NCBI GenBank assembly: GCA_026419775.2
Contig: JAOPGA020001797.1
Coordinates: 1-57,034, forward strand
Source of the DNA: Acrasis kona
Lineage: Eukaryota > Heterolobosea > Eutetramitea > Acrasida > Acrasidae
Length of the DNA: 57,034 nucleotides
Reading direction: 5' to 3'
Numbering within the stretch: position 1 is the first letter of the stretch; every line of letters begins with the position of its first letter. The position numbers were made by a program, and so were the translations under genes. Below are positions 12,188 to 22,384 of this stretch, piece after piece. A model generated the notes under the pieces. It saw nothing but the letters and a program-made list of their open reading frames with translations. It was not told the origin of the DNA and did no database searches.

Positions 12188-13216
12188 ATGCAAAAGTTGT
12201 TTCCAAATAGCATATCCACGGTCAAGTTCTTAAAAAACACCAGCATTATACAATATCAATCGAGACAATATGCCGAAAAGAAAAAGTACAAGTTTTCTCC
12301 AAAAATTTTGATTCTCATGGGACCACCCGTATGTTTTTTTGTTAATCATTGTTAACATGTACAGGGTGCTGGCAAGGGGACTCAGGCGAGATTTTTGAAA
12401 GATTTTTCCATTGTGGGAGCTGGAGACACTTTGAGGGAGGAGTCACAACATAACCAGGAACTAAAAGAACAATTAAAAAGGGGAGAACTGGCTTCCGAAC
12501 AACAAATTGCCGAATTGTTGGCGAAAAAAATTTCAAACATTGTTAAAGATGCAGAAAAGAAGAATGAAGATGCAGAGAAGAAGATTGAAGATGAAAAGTC
12601 CTTGGAAGATAATAAGCAAGAAAAAGATGTCGTCAGTCTGACGGACATTGTTCATCCTGGTATCGTCAAAACTCAAAACATCATTATTGAAGGATATCCT
12701 AGAAATGAAGCGCAGTGCGTAAAGCTCATGGACTGGTTCCCCGAAGCCTCCACAGAAACTACTGACATTTCTTTTGCCATGAAGAATACTTTGGTGGTGC
12801 ATCTCATGTGTGACAAGGATGCGATCAAGAAGCGGTTGAAGGGAAGATTAATTCATAATCAATCAGGACGCACCTACCACGTGGATTATCGTCCTCCGAA
12901 AGTTGAAAAGATTGACGACGTGACCGGAGAGCCGTTGACTCAAAGAGACGACGACCTCAGCAGCGAAGCCATTCAAAAGAGATTGGAAACATACAGAAAT
13001 CACACATTACCAGTCATTGAAAAACTCAGCGAAGAGGGATTCCGGGTCGTGGATATAAACTCTGCAGGTTCCATCGAGTCCGTACATCAGAGGTTAGTTG
13101 AAGAATTAAAAACAGCACTTAAAACATCAACAACGACAAGTGCTAATCAAGACAAGGACAAGGCTGTTGAGTCTGTACAACAACCCGTACTAGAGAATGT
13201 AACTGTTAATGCGTAA
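12188..13216 (+). CDS. AK: Adenylate kinase, probably mitochondrial, with NMP-region insertion
   Basis: Two exons, 12188-12328 and 12365-13216, with a 36-bp intron splitting the P-loop codons between GPP and GAGKGT (residues 45-53); 330 residues. About 43 residues precede the P-loop and are basic, hydroxylated and acid-free at the start (MQKLFPNSISTVKFLKN), as in a mitochondrial presequence. The LID is long-form (GRLIHNQSGRTYHVDY..PP...DDVTGEPLTQRDDD), as in AK2-type enzymes (ATP + AMP to 2 ADP). Odd points: a highly charged insertion of about 40 residues (KDAEKKNEDAEKKIEDEK...) lies between the NMP-binding helices and the conserved GFPR-like site, which here reads EGYPR. The C terminus also has a Thr/Gln/Lys-rich tail. 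The first ATG in frame is at 12188. Confidence 0.85.
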
Positions 13217-13282
13217 TAAAGATTATAACCCCCTCATTGAGTGTAATGTTTGTTTAATAATTTAATTTTGATATTTGTACAA

Positions 13283-14426
13283 TTAATTGTTTCGGGCTTG
13301 CTCTATTGCTCCCCGTAATCTCTGTGCGCTACTCGGTCGAGGTAGGCTGACTTGATGTTTTCTTATCGTGGTTGGTTCTGTCGAAGTGGATCTATTTCGG
13401 TCTATATCTACATTTTTAATTGTTGTTCTATTATTGGCTTCAGTTTTTATTTGTGGTTTTGTTGGTCGCTTTGGTGGTAGGCTAGATTGATCTGTGGATA
13501 GCTTCTTCGCTTTCGGTATGATGGGCTCAACGGGCGACATTATCATCTTGTTCGAAGCTTGTCAAGATTAGCATCTTTTAGTTATTGACGACTTACCTGC
13601 AGGGAGTGCCTCTAAATTCTTTTTCAGCTCTAAACTTTTGACTTGTGTAGCTAGCGTCGTCTTGAGCTCCTCTACCTGCTTTACCGTTGGTGTCGATGTA
13701 AATTCTTGAACTTGCTCTTCGTAATCCATCTCCATGTTGATGCAATCAGTAATATGTGCTATACTGTCCTCCAGCGCTTGTTTTTCGAAGCTTAATATTT
13801 CGCGGATATGTGAAAGCGATTCATCAATGCTAAGAAAATTTACTCCCCTAAGACTTTCAACATCGATCGAAGTACTCGAAAGCGACGAAGAGGATCTACT
13901 AGTGATTGAACCAGAGCTAGATGAAGAAGCCCTTTCTATGCTCTCTCTTGGTGTGGCTGGTCTTTTTGGTGGCGCTGATGTACTTATCCTTGTTACTGAT
14001 TCGACTAAGGTATTATTAATTTAAAAAAATCACAGTCGTACGTGTTTGTTTCTCTACTTCGGTTTTACCTGGATCTCCACCTAAAGATTTTATTGTTGTT
14101 GCCAAATCCTCTATCTGCCTAGAGAGGCTGGAGAACTGCAATGATTTTTCTTTGTGCCTAGAAATTCTTAGGTCAGTCACAGTTCTGTGTCTTTGGCTTT
14201 CATTCAAAACGTAGACCAGCGACTTTAATTCTTCGAACATCATCTCGTTATCTTGAAGTAACTCCTCCCCAATTCTGCGTCTGATGAAGTCGACTTCATT
14301 TTTCGGAAGATATTTTTCAATCTGACTCCACATCAATGACCTGCAATATAACTCGTTGATTTCTGGCATATCCTTAAATAATTCCCAGCAATCATCTTTA
14401 AGTTCATCACTGTCATAATGGGACAT
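13283..14426 (-). CDS. CCDC24-like coiled-coil protein, 346 aa
   Basis: Three exons on the minus strand: 14069-14426, 13597-14004 and 13283-13557 (introns 64 and 39 bp). The frame is open throughout. The N-terminal third (CWELFKDMPEINELYCRSLMWSQIEKYLP..) is helical and ends with a GGDPGK turn. The middle has a Ser-rich linker followed by a long helix (LRGVNFLSIDESLSHIREI.. then about 70 residues of heptads). The tail is basic and Pro/Ser-rich (PRPSSAQRLRGAIEQARNN). Both the N-terminal 'W..iE..lP..E...IrrriGEe' region and the second helix after LRG resemble vertebrate CCDC24. I matched this from memory of the family, so it is a suggestion. CCDC24 is often found in ciliated organisms. The gene is convergent with adenylate kinase, with 66 bp between the stops. 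Confidence 0.6.
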
Positions 14427-14485
14427 TCGGCTCGGTTGATGATAATTTGGAGGGACTAAACTCTTTTCAGATCAACCCAAGAAAG

Positions 14486-15686
14486 ATGGCCGAGGAAAGA
14501 GCACCAATTCTGAGCTCGTCATACCCAGGTAATTATAAAGTTTTGAAATTAAACTAAGACAAAGAAGATGTGGGAAGCATCTCTTATACGGTGAAAAATG
14601 TAATCGAATCGTACGTACCACATCCCAATTAGTTTTAACTATTCAGGGACAACAATGCGGATATTTTTTGTATGAGGTATTCACCCGACAATCAGTTCTT
14701 GTTACTTGGGTGCGGCGATGGTCAAATGAGAGTAAGTGGCATTAGATTAAAGACATGTAATCAAGTCAAAGGTGTTCAAGACCACAACCGGCAAAATAAA
14801 CTATCAGTGGAGTACTGCTGGAAAAAGCTTCATCAAGTTGCCGGTCACAGCTGTTAGGTTTAGGCCTTCGATGGTTGGGGATGAAAAGCCGAAGCACATA
14901 GTTCTTGTAGCTGGATCTGGAGGAGTTGTACAGCACTGGCACTTGACTTCCGGTAGAATGCTCAACACAATTACTGAAAAAGATAATCAAGTCTATGCTG
15001 TAGATTATAGGGCGGATTCTCGTTATTTTGCTACGGCTGGGAAAGATGCCTTCGTCAGATTGTATGACGAAACCACAAAGCAGGTTGTTCACACCATGAA
15101 CGGTGGTAATGGAATAGCTACAGCAGGACACGCCAACAGGATCTTCACATTGAAATTCAATCCTCACGATGAGAACATAATTATGTCTGGAGGATGGGAC
15201 AACACAGTTCAGGTAATTTTATTATGAATCATCGACCAAGTTGCTTACTGTCAGATTTGGGACATTAGGCAAGAACATGCTGTCAGAAGAATTTTTGGTC
15301 CACACATTTGTGGAGATTCTTTAGATATTGATGAGAACTACTGCGTCCTTGCGGGATCATGGAGGCCAGATCATCAACTTCAATTATTTGATTTCGGAAC
15401 AGGCAGGCTTATTGAGGACATTAAAATTGTTCAAGAGTCCTCTGCATCTCAGCCATGTAACTTGTATTCTTGTCAATTTGCGGATTCCTCCGGAACCCTT
15501 ATTGGATATGGAGGAAGCGGTAACAACCAGGCAAAAATAATATCCAGAAGTAGTGGTAAGATTGTGGGTGCAGTTACAGGACTAGAAAAGGCAGTCTACT
15601 CTGTCACGTTCTCTTCGGATCAAAGAACTTGCGCAGTCGGAGGAGGGGATGGAAACATTTACTTGCTACAAAATAACGCAAAATAA
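14486..15686 (+). CDS. WD40-repeat propeller protein, 350 aa
   Basis: Five exons: 14486-14528, 14559-14610, 14647-14731, 14772-15212 and 15255-15686. The introns are 30, 36, 40 and 42 bp. Repeats end in typical blade motifs such as GQMRVFKTTTG, VVQHWHLTSG, FVRLYDETT, NTVQIWDIR, QLQLFDFGTG and GNIYLLQ, which is enough for a seven-bladed propeller filling the whole chain. No additional domain is present. WD40 proteins of this size are scaffolds, and I cannot assign the complex. The start is 59 bp from the CCDC24-like gene's start on the other strand (14426/14486), so the two genes are divergent and share a very short promoter region. Confidence 0.8.
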
Positions 15687-15767
15687 AAATATTTAGTATT
15701 TATTTTGAACCCCTATTTGAAACGTTCTTGAGCAACGCATATTTATAACAAGCTGTCCTTCACCGAC

Positions 15768-17480
15768 ATGATTTATTACAAATTCAAACAAAAAATTATG
15801 AAAGACATTTTGTATCGGACAACTAATAAAATTGGAATGAGCCAAACGCACAACCTTAACAAACACACAGTACCCAATAACACCACATCAATACACCAGA
15901 TAGCACCTCCACCATTACCTCCTGGTGCTACTTCTCTTCCTCCGGGACAGCGAATACAATTCACACCCAATGGACATGCTCTATACGTGGGGCCTTCAAG
16001 TGGAGCAAACTCCATGCGTTCTCCGATTAGAAGCGGAACGACAACGACTTTGAGCAATGGAAACATAACATTGAATACCACCGCGAGCAATACGGGCATT
16101 GTGCCAAAAACACCGCCTCGATTTCGTGATTTTCAATCCTACCCCCTAGACAAAAATGCAACATTTACACAGAAACCAGTGTTGCCGCCTCGCGCACTTT
16201 TAACAAGTATATCTGCAACACCCACAGCCCTAAATGTTCGGTCCTCATCGCCAACATTGGCCGAAGAAGAAGCCATCACAAAGCGGCGGAAATTGAACAG
16301 CGGAGAATCCATGCCGACTCCATCGCCACAAAGCGAAGACGACAGCAGTCAGGCATCGAGCGAACCATCGACGCCGCCGAACGAATCTGCAGCTGATTTG
16401 GATGCATCCTCAGCATCATCGTCCACGACGAGAAAAAAAAAGAAGGAAGCCGCCACATTCTCGAAGGGCTGTTCTTGCAAAAAGACGGGTTGCCTGAAGG
16501 GTTACTGCGATTGTTTTCAGAACAACAGACGTTGTTTGGAGAGTTGTAATTGTGTTGGTTGTAAGAATTATGACGGGAGTAGCGAATTAAAAAACGTTTT
16601 GAACAGACAGGGTGGCACCGTGTACATTAAAAAAGCAACCACCGATCCTAAGAAAATCAATGCGCACACTTCTCTCAATCCAAACAGAACTAGGGCGGCT
16701 TCGCAGAGTTATTATGCCTCCCATAATTCCAATCAAGTCACGAATCCTTCTCGCTCTCCCAGTCCATCAACCGCCGCCTCCAAAAGCACTTTGATCGTTC
16801 CCAATAGAAGCATTACGAACTCACAGAATGCTCCTCTTGTTGGTTTCAACAATTTATTGGAGGTTGTGGCTGGTCCGGACGCAGTCGTGGAACTTTGTAA
16901 ACGTTTGTTGTTGACCACGAACAGACGCGAACAAGTGTTCACCCAACAATGGCAGTCGCAACACAGAATCAAGCCGGTCAATACGGTCCAACAATTGTAC
17001 AGATTACCAGCACAGCCGGCCAGACTTCAACCGCCCATACAAATGATGATGGGATCTCCGAGGACACCTCCGAAGCCAGTAAATGCGCCGCCCGCCGCCA
17101 CCACTCCTTCCACACAATCCTCGCCCGATACGTTATCCTTACTGTGCGACGAGGATGATGCTTTACAGGTACAAACGCAAGCACCTCAATCGCTTCAGAT
17201 CGTTCAAGTGGAGCCGGCCAAAAACCAAGCGCCTCCACCGCCGCCACAAACGGAGGAAGGCATACATTACATCAGAGGCCCCATCAACAATCCAAAAATG
17301 TTGCTTCAGCACGTCTCCACTTCATCTCACAAAGGATTCGACAACTCGCTACAGGTCGCACTGGAGGAAGCCGTATTGAGCGAATTCAACAAGTTCATAA
17401 GGGACAAGCTTGATCAATATTATGCCCTAGAGCAACAAATCCAAACACACGCACAACATTACAACAGCCCGACCGAATAA
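15768..17480 (+). CDS. CXC (tesmin/TSO1-type) DNA-binding protein, 570 aa
   Basis: A single exon. A cysteine-rich CXC/CRC motif sits at about residues 232-268 ([25 protein letters not shown]), matching the second CXC half of the tesmin/TSO1/LIN-54 family with all nine cysteines. The usual partner CXC repeat and the RNPxAFxPK linker are absent, so this is a one-CXC version. It is flanked by a basic run ([10 protein letters not shown]) and by low-complexity Pro/Ser/Thr/Gln regions. The C-terminal 60 residues form a helix ([26 protein letters not shown]). LIN-54-type proteins bind cell-cycle promoter elements in DREAM/MuvB complexes, and a transcription-factor role here is inferred. The first ATG is at 15768; a later one at 15838 (MSQTHN) is equally possible. 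Confidence 0.78.
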   Translation: MIYYKFKQKIMKDILYRTTNKIGMSQTHNLNKHTVPNNTTSIHQIAPPPLPPGATSLPPGQRIQFTPNGHALYVGPSSGANSMRSPIRSGTTTTLSNGNITLNTTASNTGIVPKTPPRFRDFQSYPLDKNATFTQKPVLPPRALLTSISATPTALNVRSSSPTLAEEEAITKRRKLNSGESMPTPSPQSEDDSSQASSEPSTPPNESAADLDASSASSSTTRKKKKEAATFSKGCSCKKTGCLKGYCDCFQNNRRCLESCNCVGCKNYDGSSELKNVLNRQGGTVYIKKATTDPKKINAHTSLNPNRTRAASQSYYASHNSNQVTNPSRSPSPSTAASKSTLIVPNRSITNSQNAPLVGFNNLLEVVAGPDAVVELCKRLLLTTNRREQVFTQQWQSQHRIKPVNTVQQLYRLPAQPARLQPPIQMMMGSPRTPPKPVNAPPAATTPSTQSSPDTLSLLCDEDDALQVQTQAPQSLQIVQVEPAKNQAPPPPPQTEEGIHYIRGPINNPKMLLQHVSTSSHKGFDNSLQVALEEAVLSEFNKFIRDKLDQYYALEQQIQTHAQHYNSPTE

Positions 17481-17515
17481 AGGAATATTTATTTTTGTAT
17501 TTTCTTGTTATTTTT
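17478..17515. terminator. Shared bidirectional 3'-end region
   Basis: The stop of the CXC gene (TAA at 17478-17480) and the stop of the CWC21 gene (17489-17491, minus) are separated by 8 bp. AATAAA lies at 17477-17482 across the plus-strand stop. On the minus strand, A/T-rich signals must lie inside the neighbouring gene. Transcripts from both strands must therefore overlap at their 3' ends. Confidence 0.5.
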
Positions 17516-18748
17516 ATACGAGTCGCTGTCCGAACTATCCGAACTATCCGATCCCGAAGAAGAACTACTGGAAAGGGCACGCCTGTGCTTTCTTAGACGA
17601 GCCTTCCTATCGTCCTCTTCATCCGAAGAATTACGATCGTGAATGGATGTTGGAGTTTTTATTCTTTTTTTGGGGGAACACGTATTTTTGGTGGCGGTCC
17701 ATGCATGTGGATGTTGCGACTCCACCTTGGCGACATTTAATTGTCTGGGCATCACTCTTGATTTGAGTCTGGGTGCTTCCTTTTGAATGGGCGCTTCCTT
17801 TAAAGTGCTTTCTTCCTTCATCTTTAATTGTTCTCTCAATTTGTCTCGATATAGCTTGACAGGATCCGAACTCTCTTGTCGACTCTCATCACGACCAGTC
17901 TTTGGCGGTGGGATGGGTTGTTCGACGCTTCTGCCAACCATCCCCGTCGTCGTAGATGTTTCGTCGTCAGAGTTTGTTCTTTTTCTGGACGAATCATCAT
18001 CTTGATCATCGTTGTGCGATCCACCACGTTTTATGCGTTTATGTCTTGGAGATTGATCCGAATCGTCGTCGGAGCTGCTGCTCGATTCGTCCGATGAATA
18101 TCGTTTGGACTTGCTTCTTGTTCTCTTGCCATGATCCTTAGATTTTCTCTTGGCTGTTGATCCGTCGGTGTCCACATGCTTTTTGCTTGCAAGTTTTTCT
18201 AATCTTTCTTTGGCCTCTAACTGCTCCATCCTCTTTTTTTTTCGAAGTTCTGGATTGAATGCCAACATTTCAGCTTCTTCCTCGTTTGCATCCTCCCTTC
18301 CTCTCCCTATATATAGTGCCCTCTTCATGTTATCGTTCTTTCGCAGTTGTGCCTCTCTTGCCTCGTGGGAATCAACATATGCATCACCTGTTGCTAAACG
18401 GCGCTTGTCGCGGAATGATTCGCTTTCGTTTTTTTGGAAGTTCAGTTCTGCTGTCTTTTCCTCTCTACATTTTTGTAGTGCTTTTTCTATATCCTCTGCA
18501 GTATATTTACCGGTCTCTTCCATTTCAAATTTCAATTCAAAGACCGCAGCTTCTATTTTTCTATTACGCTCATGCTCTAAAATGTGTGGATTTGCTTTTT
18601 TGAGCTTTGCCTTATTTACATCAGGAAATAGCCCACTCGACGACCGCTGTCCAGTCGTCTTGTTGGGATTAATGTATGCCATGTTGCGCGAAACATATCC
18701 ATTGGTACCAGAACCCCTTGCTGTGTTTAAACCAATGCCATTGTACAT
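17489..18748 (-). CDS. CWC21: Pre-mRNA splicing factor CWC21 / SRRM2-N-terminal type
   Basis: Starts at MYNGIGLNTARGSGTNGYV, the near-invariant N terminus of CWC21/SRRM2. It continues to the cwf21 domain (ANPHILEHERNRKIE.. at about residues 50-100), which in yeast contacts Prp8 and Snu114. The reading frame runs on upstream of 18748 but without an ATG, so this Met is the start. The remainder (419 residues in all) is highly charged: a long helix, then Lys/Ser/Asp/Glu-rich and RS-like segments (SSSSSDDDSDQSPRHKR, SSSSSSGSDSSDSSDSDS at the end), more like the SR-rich metazoan SRRM2 than the short yeast CWC21. The gene is tail-to-tail with the CXC gene, with only 8 bp between stop codons. Confidence 0.87.
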   Translation of the reverse strand: MYNGIGLNTARGSGTNGYVSRNMAYINPNKTTGQRSSSGLFPDVNKAKLKKANPHILEHERNRKIEAAVFELKFEMEETGKYTAEDIEKALQKCREEKTAELNFQKNESESFRDKRRLATGDAYVDSHEAREAQLRKNDNMKRALYIGRGREDANEEEAEMLAFNPELRKKKRMEQLEAKERLEKLASKKHVDTDGSTAKRKSKDHGKRTRSKSKRYSSDESSSSSDDDSDQSPRHKRIKRGGSHNDDQDDDSSRKRTNSDDETSTTTGMVGRSVEQPIPPPKTGRDESRQESSDPVKLYRDKLREQLKMKEESTLKEAPIQKEAPRLKSRVMPRQLNVAKVESQHPHAWTATKNTCSPKKRIKTPTSIHDRNSSDEEDDRKARLRKHRRALSSSSSSGSDSSDSSDSDSYKNNKKIQK

Positions 18749-19068
18749 GTTGACCTTTAATTGAAGTTCGGCCGGTTGACTTTTGAGTTCATGCAAATTT
18801 TGGGCTTGAATGTAAGGGTTACCTAACGTCTGAACATGGCGAATCAACGAGAGTAATTAAACATGTAAAGTTTTACCAAGCAAATGATTTTCGGTACGCA
18901 TTGTTTCGAAAATGTTTCCATAAGGTTTTGAATAAAGTGTGAACACATACCAATACGATATGGGTGGGCAACCTCTTAACGTGAAATGTGAGCAGTTGGA
19001 TTAATAGTTCATCATTAGCTAGGGGTGACGTCTACGAAATGCGCACAAAAGTGGGAACAATAAAACAT

Positions 19069-19960
19069 TTATTCAACTTTGTAGAATTCTAAATATTCCT
19101 TTTCCATTTCATGAATCTCGTCTGAGCAAATAATGAAACTATGTAATGGTTCGCCAAAATCAACATCAAGCAGCTCCTTCATCGTTCCGCTCACAATCTT
19201 TTGTGTACTGGTGCCAACACGTGCGAGGCCGACACAAAGTGTACTTCCATTGTAGACGTTCTGTTTTTTATTTTCCTCAACTTCTAAAAGCTGTTCTATG
19301 CAGGTGTTGACCGACATGAAGCGTGGTGGGTGGTACTCCTCGACGCCTTTCATCATTGCTCTCATGGTTGGTTCCTTCACCTTGATATCTAACAAGCATA
19401 AAGTGTGGAATCCTGCCTTTCGATTTTTTTCAATCTTTTCGTAGAATGAATCTGGCCTCCACGTCTCTGTAAAAAATACGATGGACACGGTCATTCCAAA
19501 ATTATATAGTTGTAAACCACAAACACCGATTGCATTCATTATGGAAGCGTTGTGAATGACTTCAACATTTATATTCATGTGTCTCGCACGCACCACAATG
19601 TCGGAGTGGGTGGTTGCTCTACTGCATTAGCGCTTAATTAAAAAAACACCCCTACCCAAATGGATCGCCAACAACTAAAAAGCCAACAGTCTCTTTTTTG
19701 GCTCTCTCCAGAATAAGTTCTTCTGCTTTTGTCTCCACCAATCCTCTGTCCGCTTCTATGATTTCCTTACCATAAAATTCTCCCTAGACAATTATTAATG
19801 TAAATGAAGTTTAGACTCAAACAAGTTTAATCCTGCTAATTCCTGGTAGAATGGAAGTATATGCTTCAAGAAACAGAGCATCACATGATTTGACTGCTTC
19901 TAGACCACGTAATGTTATATCCTTCTCGTCGCCCAAACCAAGTCCGATAATGTAGAGCAT
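19069..19960 (-). CDS. DPH5: Diphthine (methyl ester) synthase DPH5
   Basis: Three exons on the minus strand: 19823-19960, 19656-19783 and 19069-19621, with 39- and 34-bp introns, giving 272 residues. The N terminus [20 protein letters not shown] carries the tetrapyrrole-methylase SAM loop. [16 protein letters not shown] spans the second exon join, and [20 protein letters not shown] and [10 protein letters not shown] are near-invariant DPH5 motifs. The enzyme transfers methyl groups from SAM to the modified histidine of translation elongation factor 2 in the diphthamide pathway, in the cytosol. Length and motif order match the family throughout. The gene lies downstream of CWC21 with about 220 bp of unremarkable sequence between. 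Confidence 0.95.
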
Positions 19961-20400
19961 GATTGTGTTAAAATTTGAACTCTATTTTGTAAAGATTTAC
20001 CTCATGAACGAAATGCTTATGGAAAATAGATATTATACATAACCTATGCAGTTATGCCCCAGCAATAGTTCTGCAAATCAGCACCAAGTAGCTCGGAAAA
20101 TTAAATCATTCCGTCGGTTGTCTACCGTGGGTTTGTCTGTGGTCGGTTTGTTTGCTGGTCGGCATTCGTTAGATACTCATCAGCATTTTGAAATACTCGA
20201 TCAAGCTTAGTGTATGTTGATGCTAGTGGTATTCAAGGCTGTGTAATCATACATTTTGCCAGTCCTTGAGCCAACTGCTCTCGTTACATTAAGTTAACAT
20301 TATATACTTACTTTATAAATCAAAAGTTTAGTACTTGAAAAAGTATAAAGCATGAGGAATTTACATTTTATTACGTTAACATTCATTACCTTGCCATTCA

Positions 20401-20649
20401 TCACCCGGGTAGTACTTGTGATAAGTTTTTCCCATTTACTATGATACGAACAGTTCCATCATTTTTTGGCTCATGTTGCAAACCCATCAAATGTTTAATA
20501 TAATGCACATTCGTTTCAGTGATTACATCTGTTGCAACTAATTCATCTAATCTTGCTTTTACTTGTGTAATGTACTCTTCTTCAATATGATTATAGGTAT
20601 GGGGGATAGTAACATTAGATAAATTACTCCAATTATAATACTTTCGGGG
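20401..20649 (-). pseudogene. Reverse-transcriptase-like exon or fragment
   Basis: An open minus-strand stretch of 82 codons ending in TGA, with no ATG start. It contains VKARLDELVATDVITE followed by PKNDGTVRIIVNGKNLSQ. This resembles the start of the reverse-transcriptase domain of Ty3/gypsy- or DIRS-type elements, where an LxxGVI segment precedes a PKKDGxxRxxxDxRxLN segment. It begins right after ttttcccgctag, which looks like a 3' splice site, so it could be an exon of a larger spliced retroelement-derived gene. The later RT motifs (YxDD) are not nearby. The flanks at 19961-20400 show nothing recognisable. Confidence 0.4.
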
Positions 20650-20862
20650 CTAGCGGGAAAAGGAAGACAGTATTTACTACTTTTTTATTAATGTTTTGTA
20701 GAAAGAACAAAAAGCACCAATACACAACCGTGATGTCAACGAGAACACACCATGGCCCAGAAGATTTTCCAGTAATCGATACAAGGATGGTTAATACGTT
20801 GTGATATCTGATGCTTTTTTTCAGTCTACTTGACAGTTGTAAAACAACGACCAATCTTTTTA

Positions 20863-21965
20863 ATGAGTGACGATGGAACCAGGCGTGCGAACTTATATGA
20901 GGGCCGCGAACGCCCCATATTTGACCCTTTTGTTAGGAATGATCAAGAACCCAAAATGAACCCAAACTGGCCGTTTAGAGAAGGTCTTTTAAAGATGTAC
21001 TCAAAACCTAAGCATCTAAAACAATTATGTGCGATGGTTGAGGAGAATGTACAAAATGTGAGCAAATTAGGGCAGTTTTGTGCCAGTCTTATTATAACAT
21101 ACGAAAACAAACATATTAACTTCGCATCAACATTCCGCGTCGGTAGCAACTTTTGGTGCACTGCAAGGCGTAATACACTTCCTGAGGACTTAACCGAGTC
21201 TCCGGTAAAAACTCTACACCTTCTGCTATCGGAGGACATTCCTGAAGTGGGAGATTGTAAGTCAACAGTTCCCTTTGAGTATTAACGTTGATAGATCCGT
21301 CATTTGATTTATTAGCCGACGATCCTCTCTACTCTGGAAAGTTAGTTGAATGTGACTTTGTGGTTCCAGACAACAGGTTCCGTGGGGTATATGATGTTGA
21401 TGATGTGGACCTCAGAAGCGGTTTGGCTAGAGCAGATAAAAGTGATTTTGTATTCTTAGAGTCAGAATCTGATAACCTTACTGGAGCCCTGCTACCATAT
21501 TCTGAGGAATTAAAGTCAATGGATCAAGTAGGAGTTCTTGGCTACAATCTTCCTGTCATAGAGAGTACATTGGAACGGATGTTTGGAGATCAACATGTCC
21601 GTTTTTCGACCATTTCCTCTTTATTTAATAGATTCAACAAGAAGAGTTTGAGCCCTGGAAACATACTCGATGGAGTTTCAGACAGAATATTCCCCCATTC
21701 CTGTAGTACATTGCATGGAGCCTCTGGGTCTGCTGTTGTATCACTGAGTCAAGTGGGTTTTTTTTGTGGAATTCATATTGGAGGTTGGTCTAAAAGCCAG
21801 GTGGAGAACAACAATTACAATATGGCATGTTCTGTCAATCATCCTGCTTTTGTTTTAGAGTATGTTAAGAACGTGTTGCCACTACTTGACGATAAGGAGA
21901 GAAGCCAAATTGCACCTTACTTAAAGAAACATGAGGATTTAATAAACCTTTATAAATTGGCCTAA
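20863..21965 (+). CDS. Trypsin-like fold protein, catalytic His not visible, 347 aa
   Basis: Two exons, 20863-21256 and 21316-21965, with a 59-bp intron. The C-terminal barrel has the serine-protease signature HSCSTLHGASGSAVVSLSQVGFFCGIHIGG (written here in segments: HGASGSAVV then FFCGIHIGG), where GASGS holds the nucleophile Ser. The N-terminal barrel has STFRVGSNFWCTARRN in the place where active proteases have ..TAxHV, so the catalytic His is apparently Arg or Asn. The protein may be a pseudoprotease or a very divergent protease. No signal peptide is seen from the chosen ATG. The reading frame is open upstream to an acceptor-like ttttttcag at 20824, so an upstream exon is possible. Confidence 0.55.
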
Positions 21966-22266
21966 ACAAAACAATTGTTTTTTAAATCTGTAAAACTAAT
22001 TAGGTAGAGCGCTTTTGTTCAAGATTTGAAAACTGGCGACAATAATCATTTCCTCACTTCTTTTGTGAGGAAATCATCGCACCCTTCATTGTTCTTATGT
22101 TGTTGAAGCGTGATGTAGTTAGGGAGGACACAGCAATCAGGGTTTTAAAAAATTGTTCTTACCCCACCATCCATCCTGATCTGATGATAATTTCCTAGAT
22201 ACCAATAACCTATACTGATAGTGATAAAAATATTTTTTGCGGAGCATATGCTCCGCCATCCCACTA

Positions 22267-22320
22267 TTGTTGTTTGTAATATTCCATGAAAAGAAACTTT
22301 TGGAAAATCGAAGTTGGCTT
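22267..22320 (+). repeat. Left terminal inverted repeat of the Tc1-type element
   Basis: Pairs in inverted orientation with 24055-24106. The outer about 42 bp are nearly identical, after which the two arms diverge but keep gttggct in both. Confidence 0.8.
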
Positions 22321-22384
22321 CCAAGAAATTTCCTTTGAAAAAGGCGGCAGATATGGTCGGTTTGATGAGACTTGAAAAATTTAC

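Noticed and set aside
13734-14024. Plus-strand ORF in the CCDC24-like gene
   Set aside because: Overlaps an exon whose frame, splice sites and coiled-coil pattern are good on the minus strand.
18150-18764. Plus-strand ORF of 204 codons opposite CWC21
   Set aside because: Shadow of the charged CWC21 coding region; composition is Ser/Leu/Phe as expected from the complement and no domain is visible.
17489-18847. Longer CWC21 starting at 18847
   Set aside because: The extension has no ATG and begins with TTG; the conserved family start MYNGIG is at 18748.
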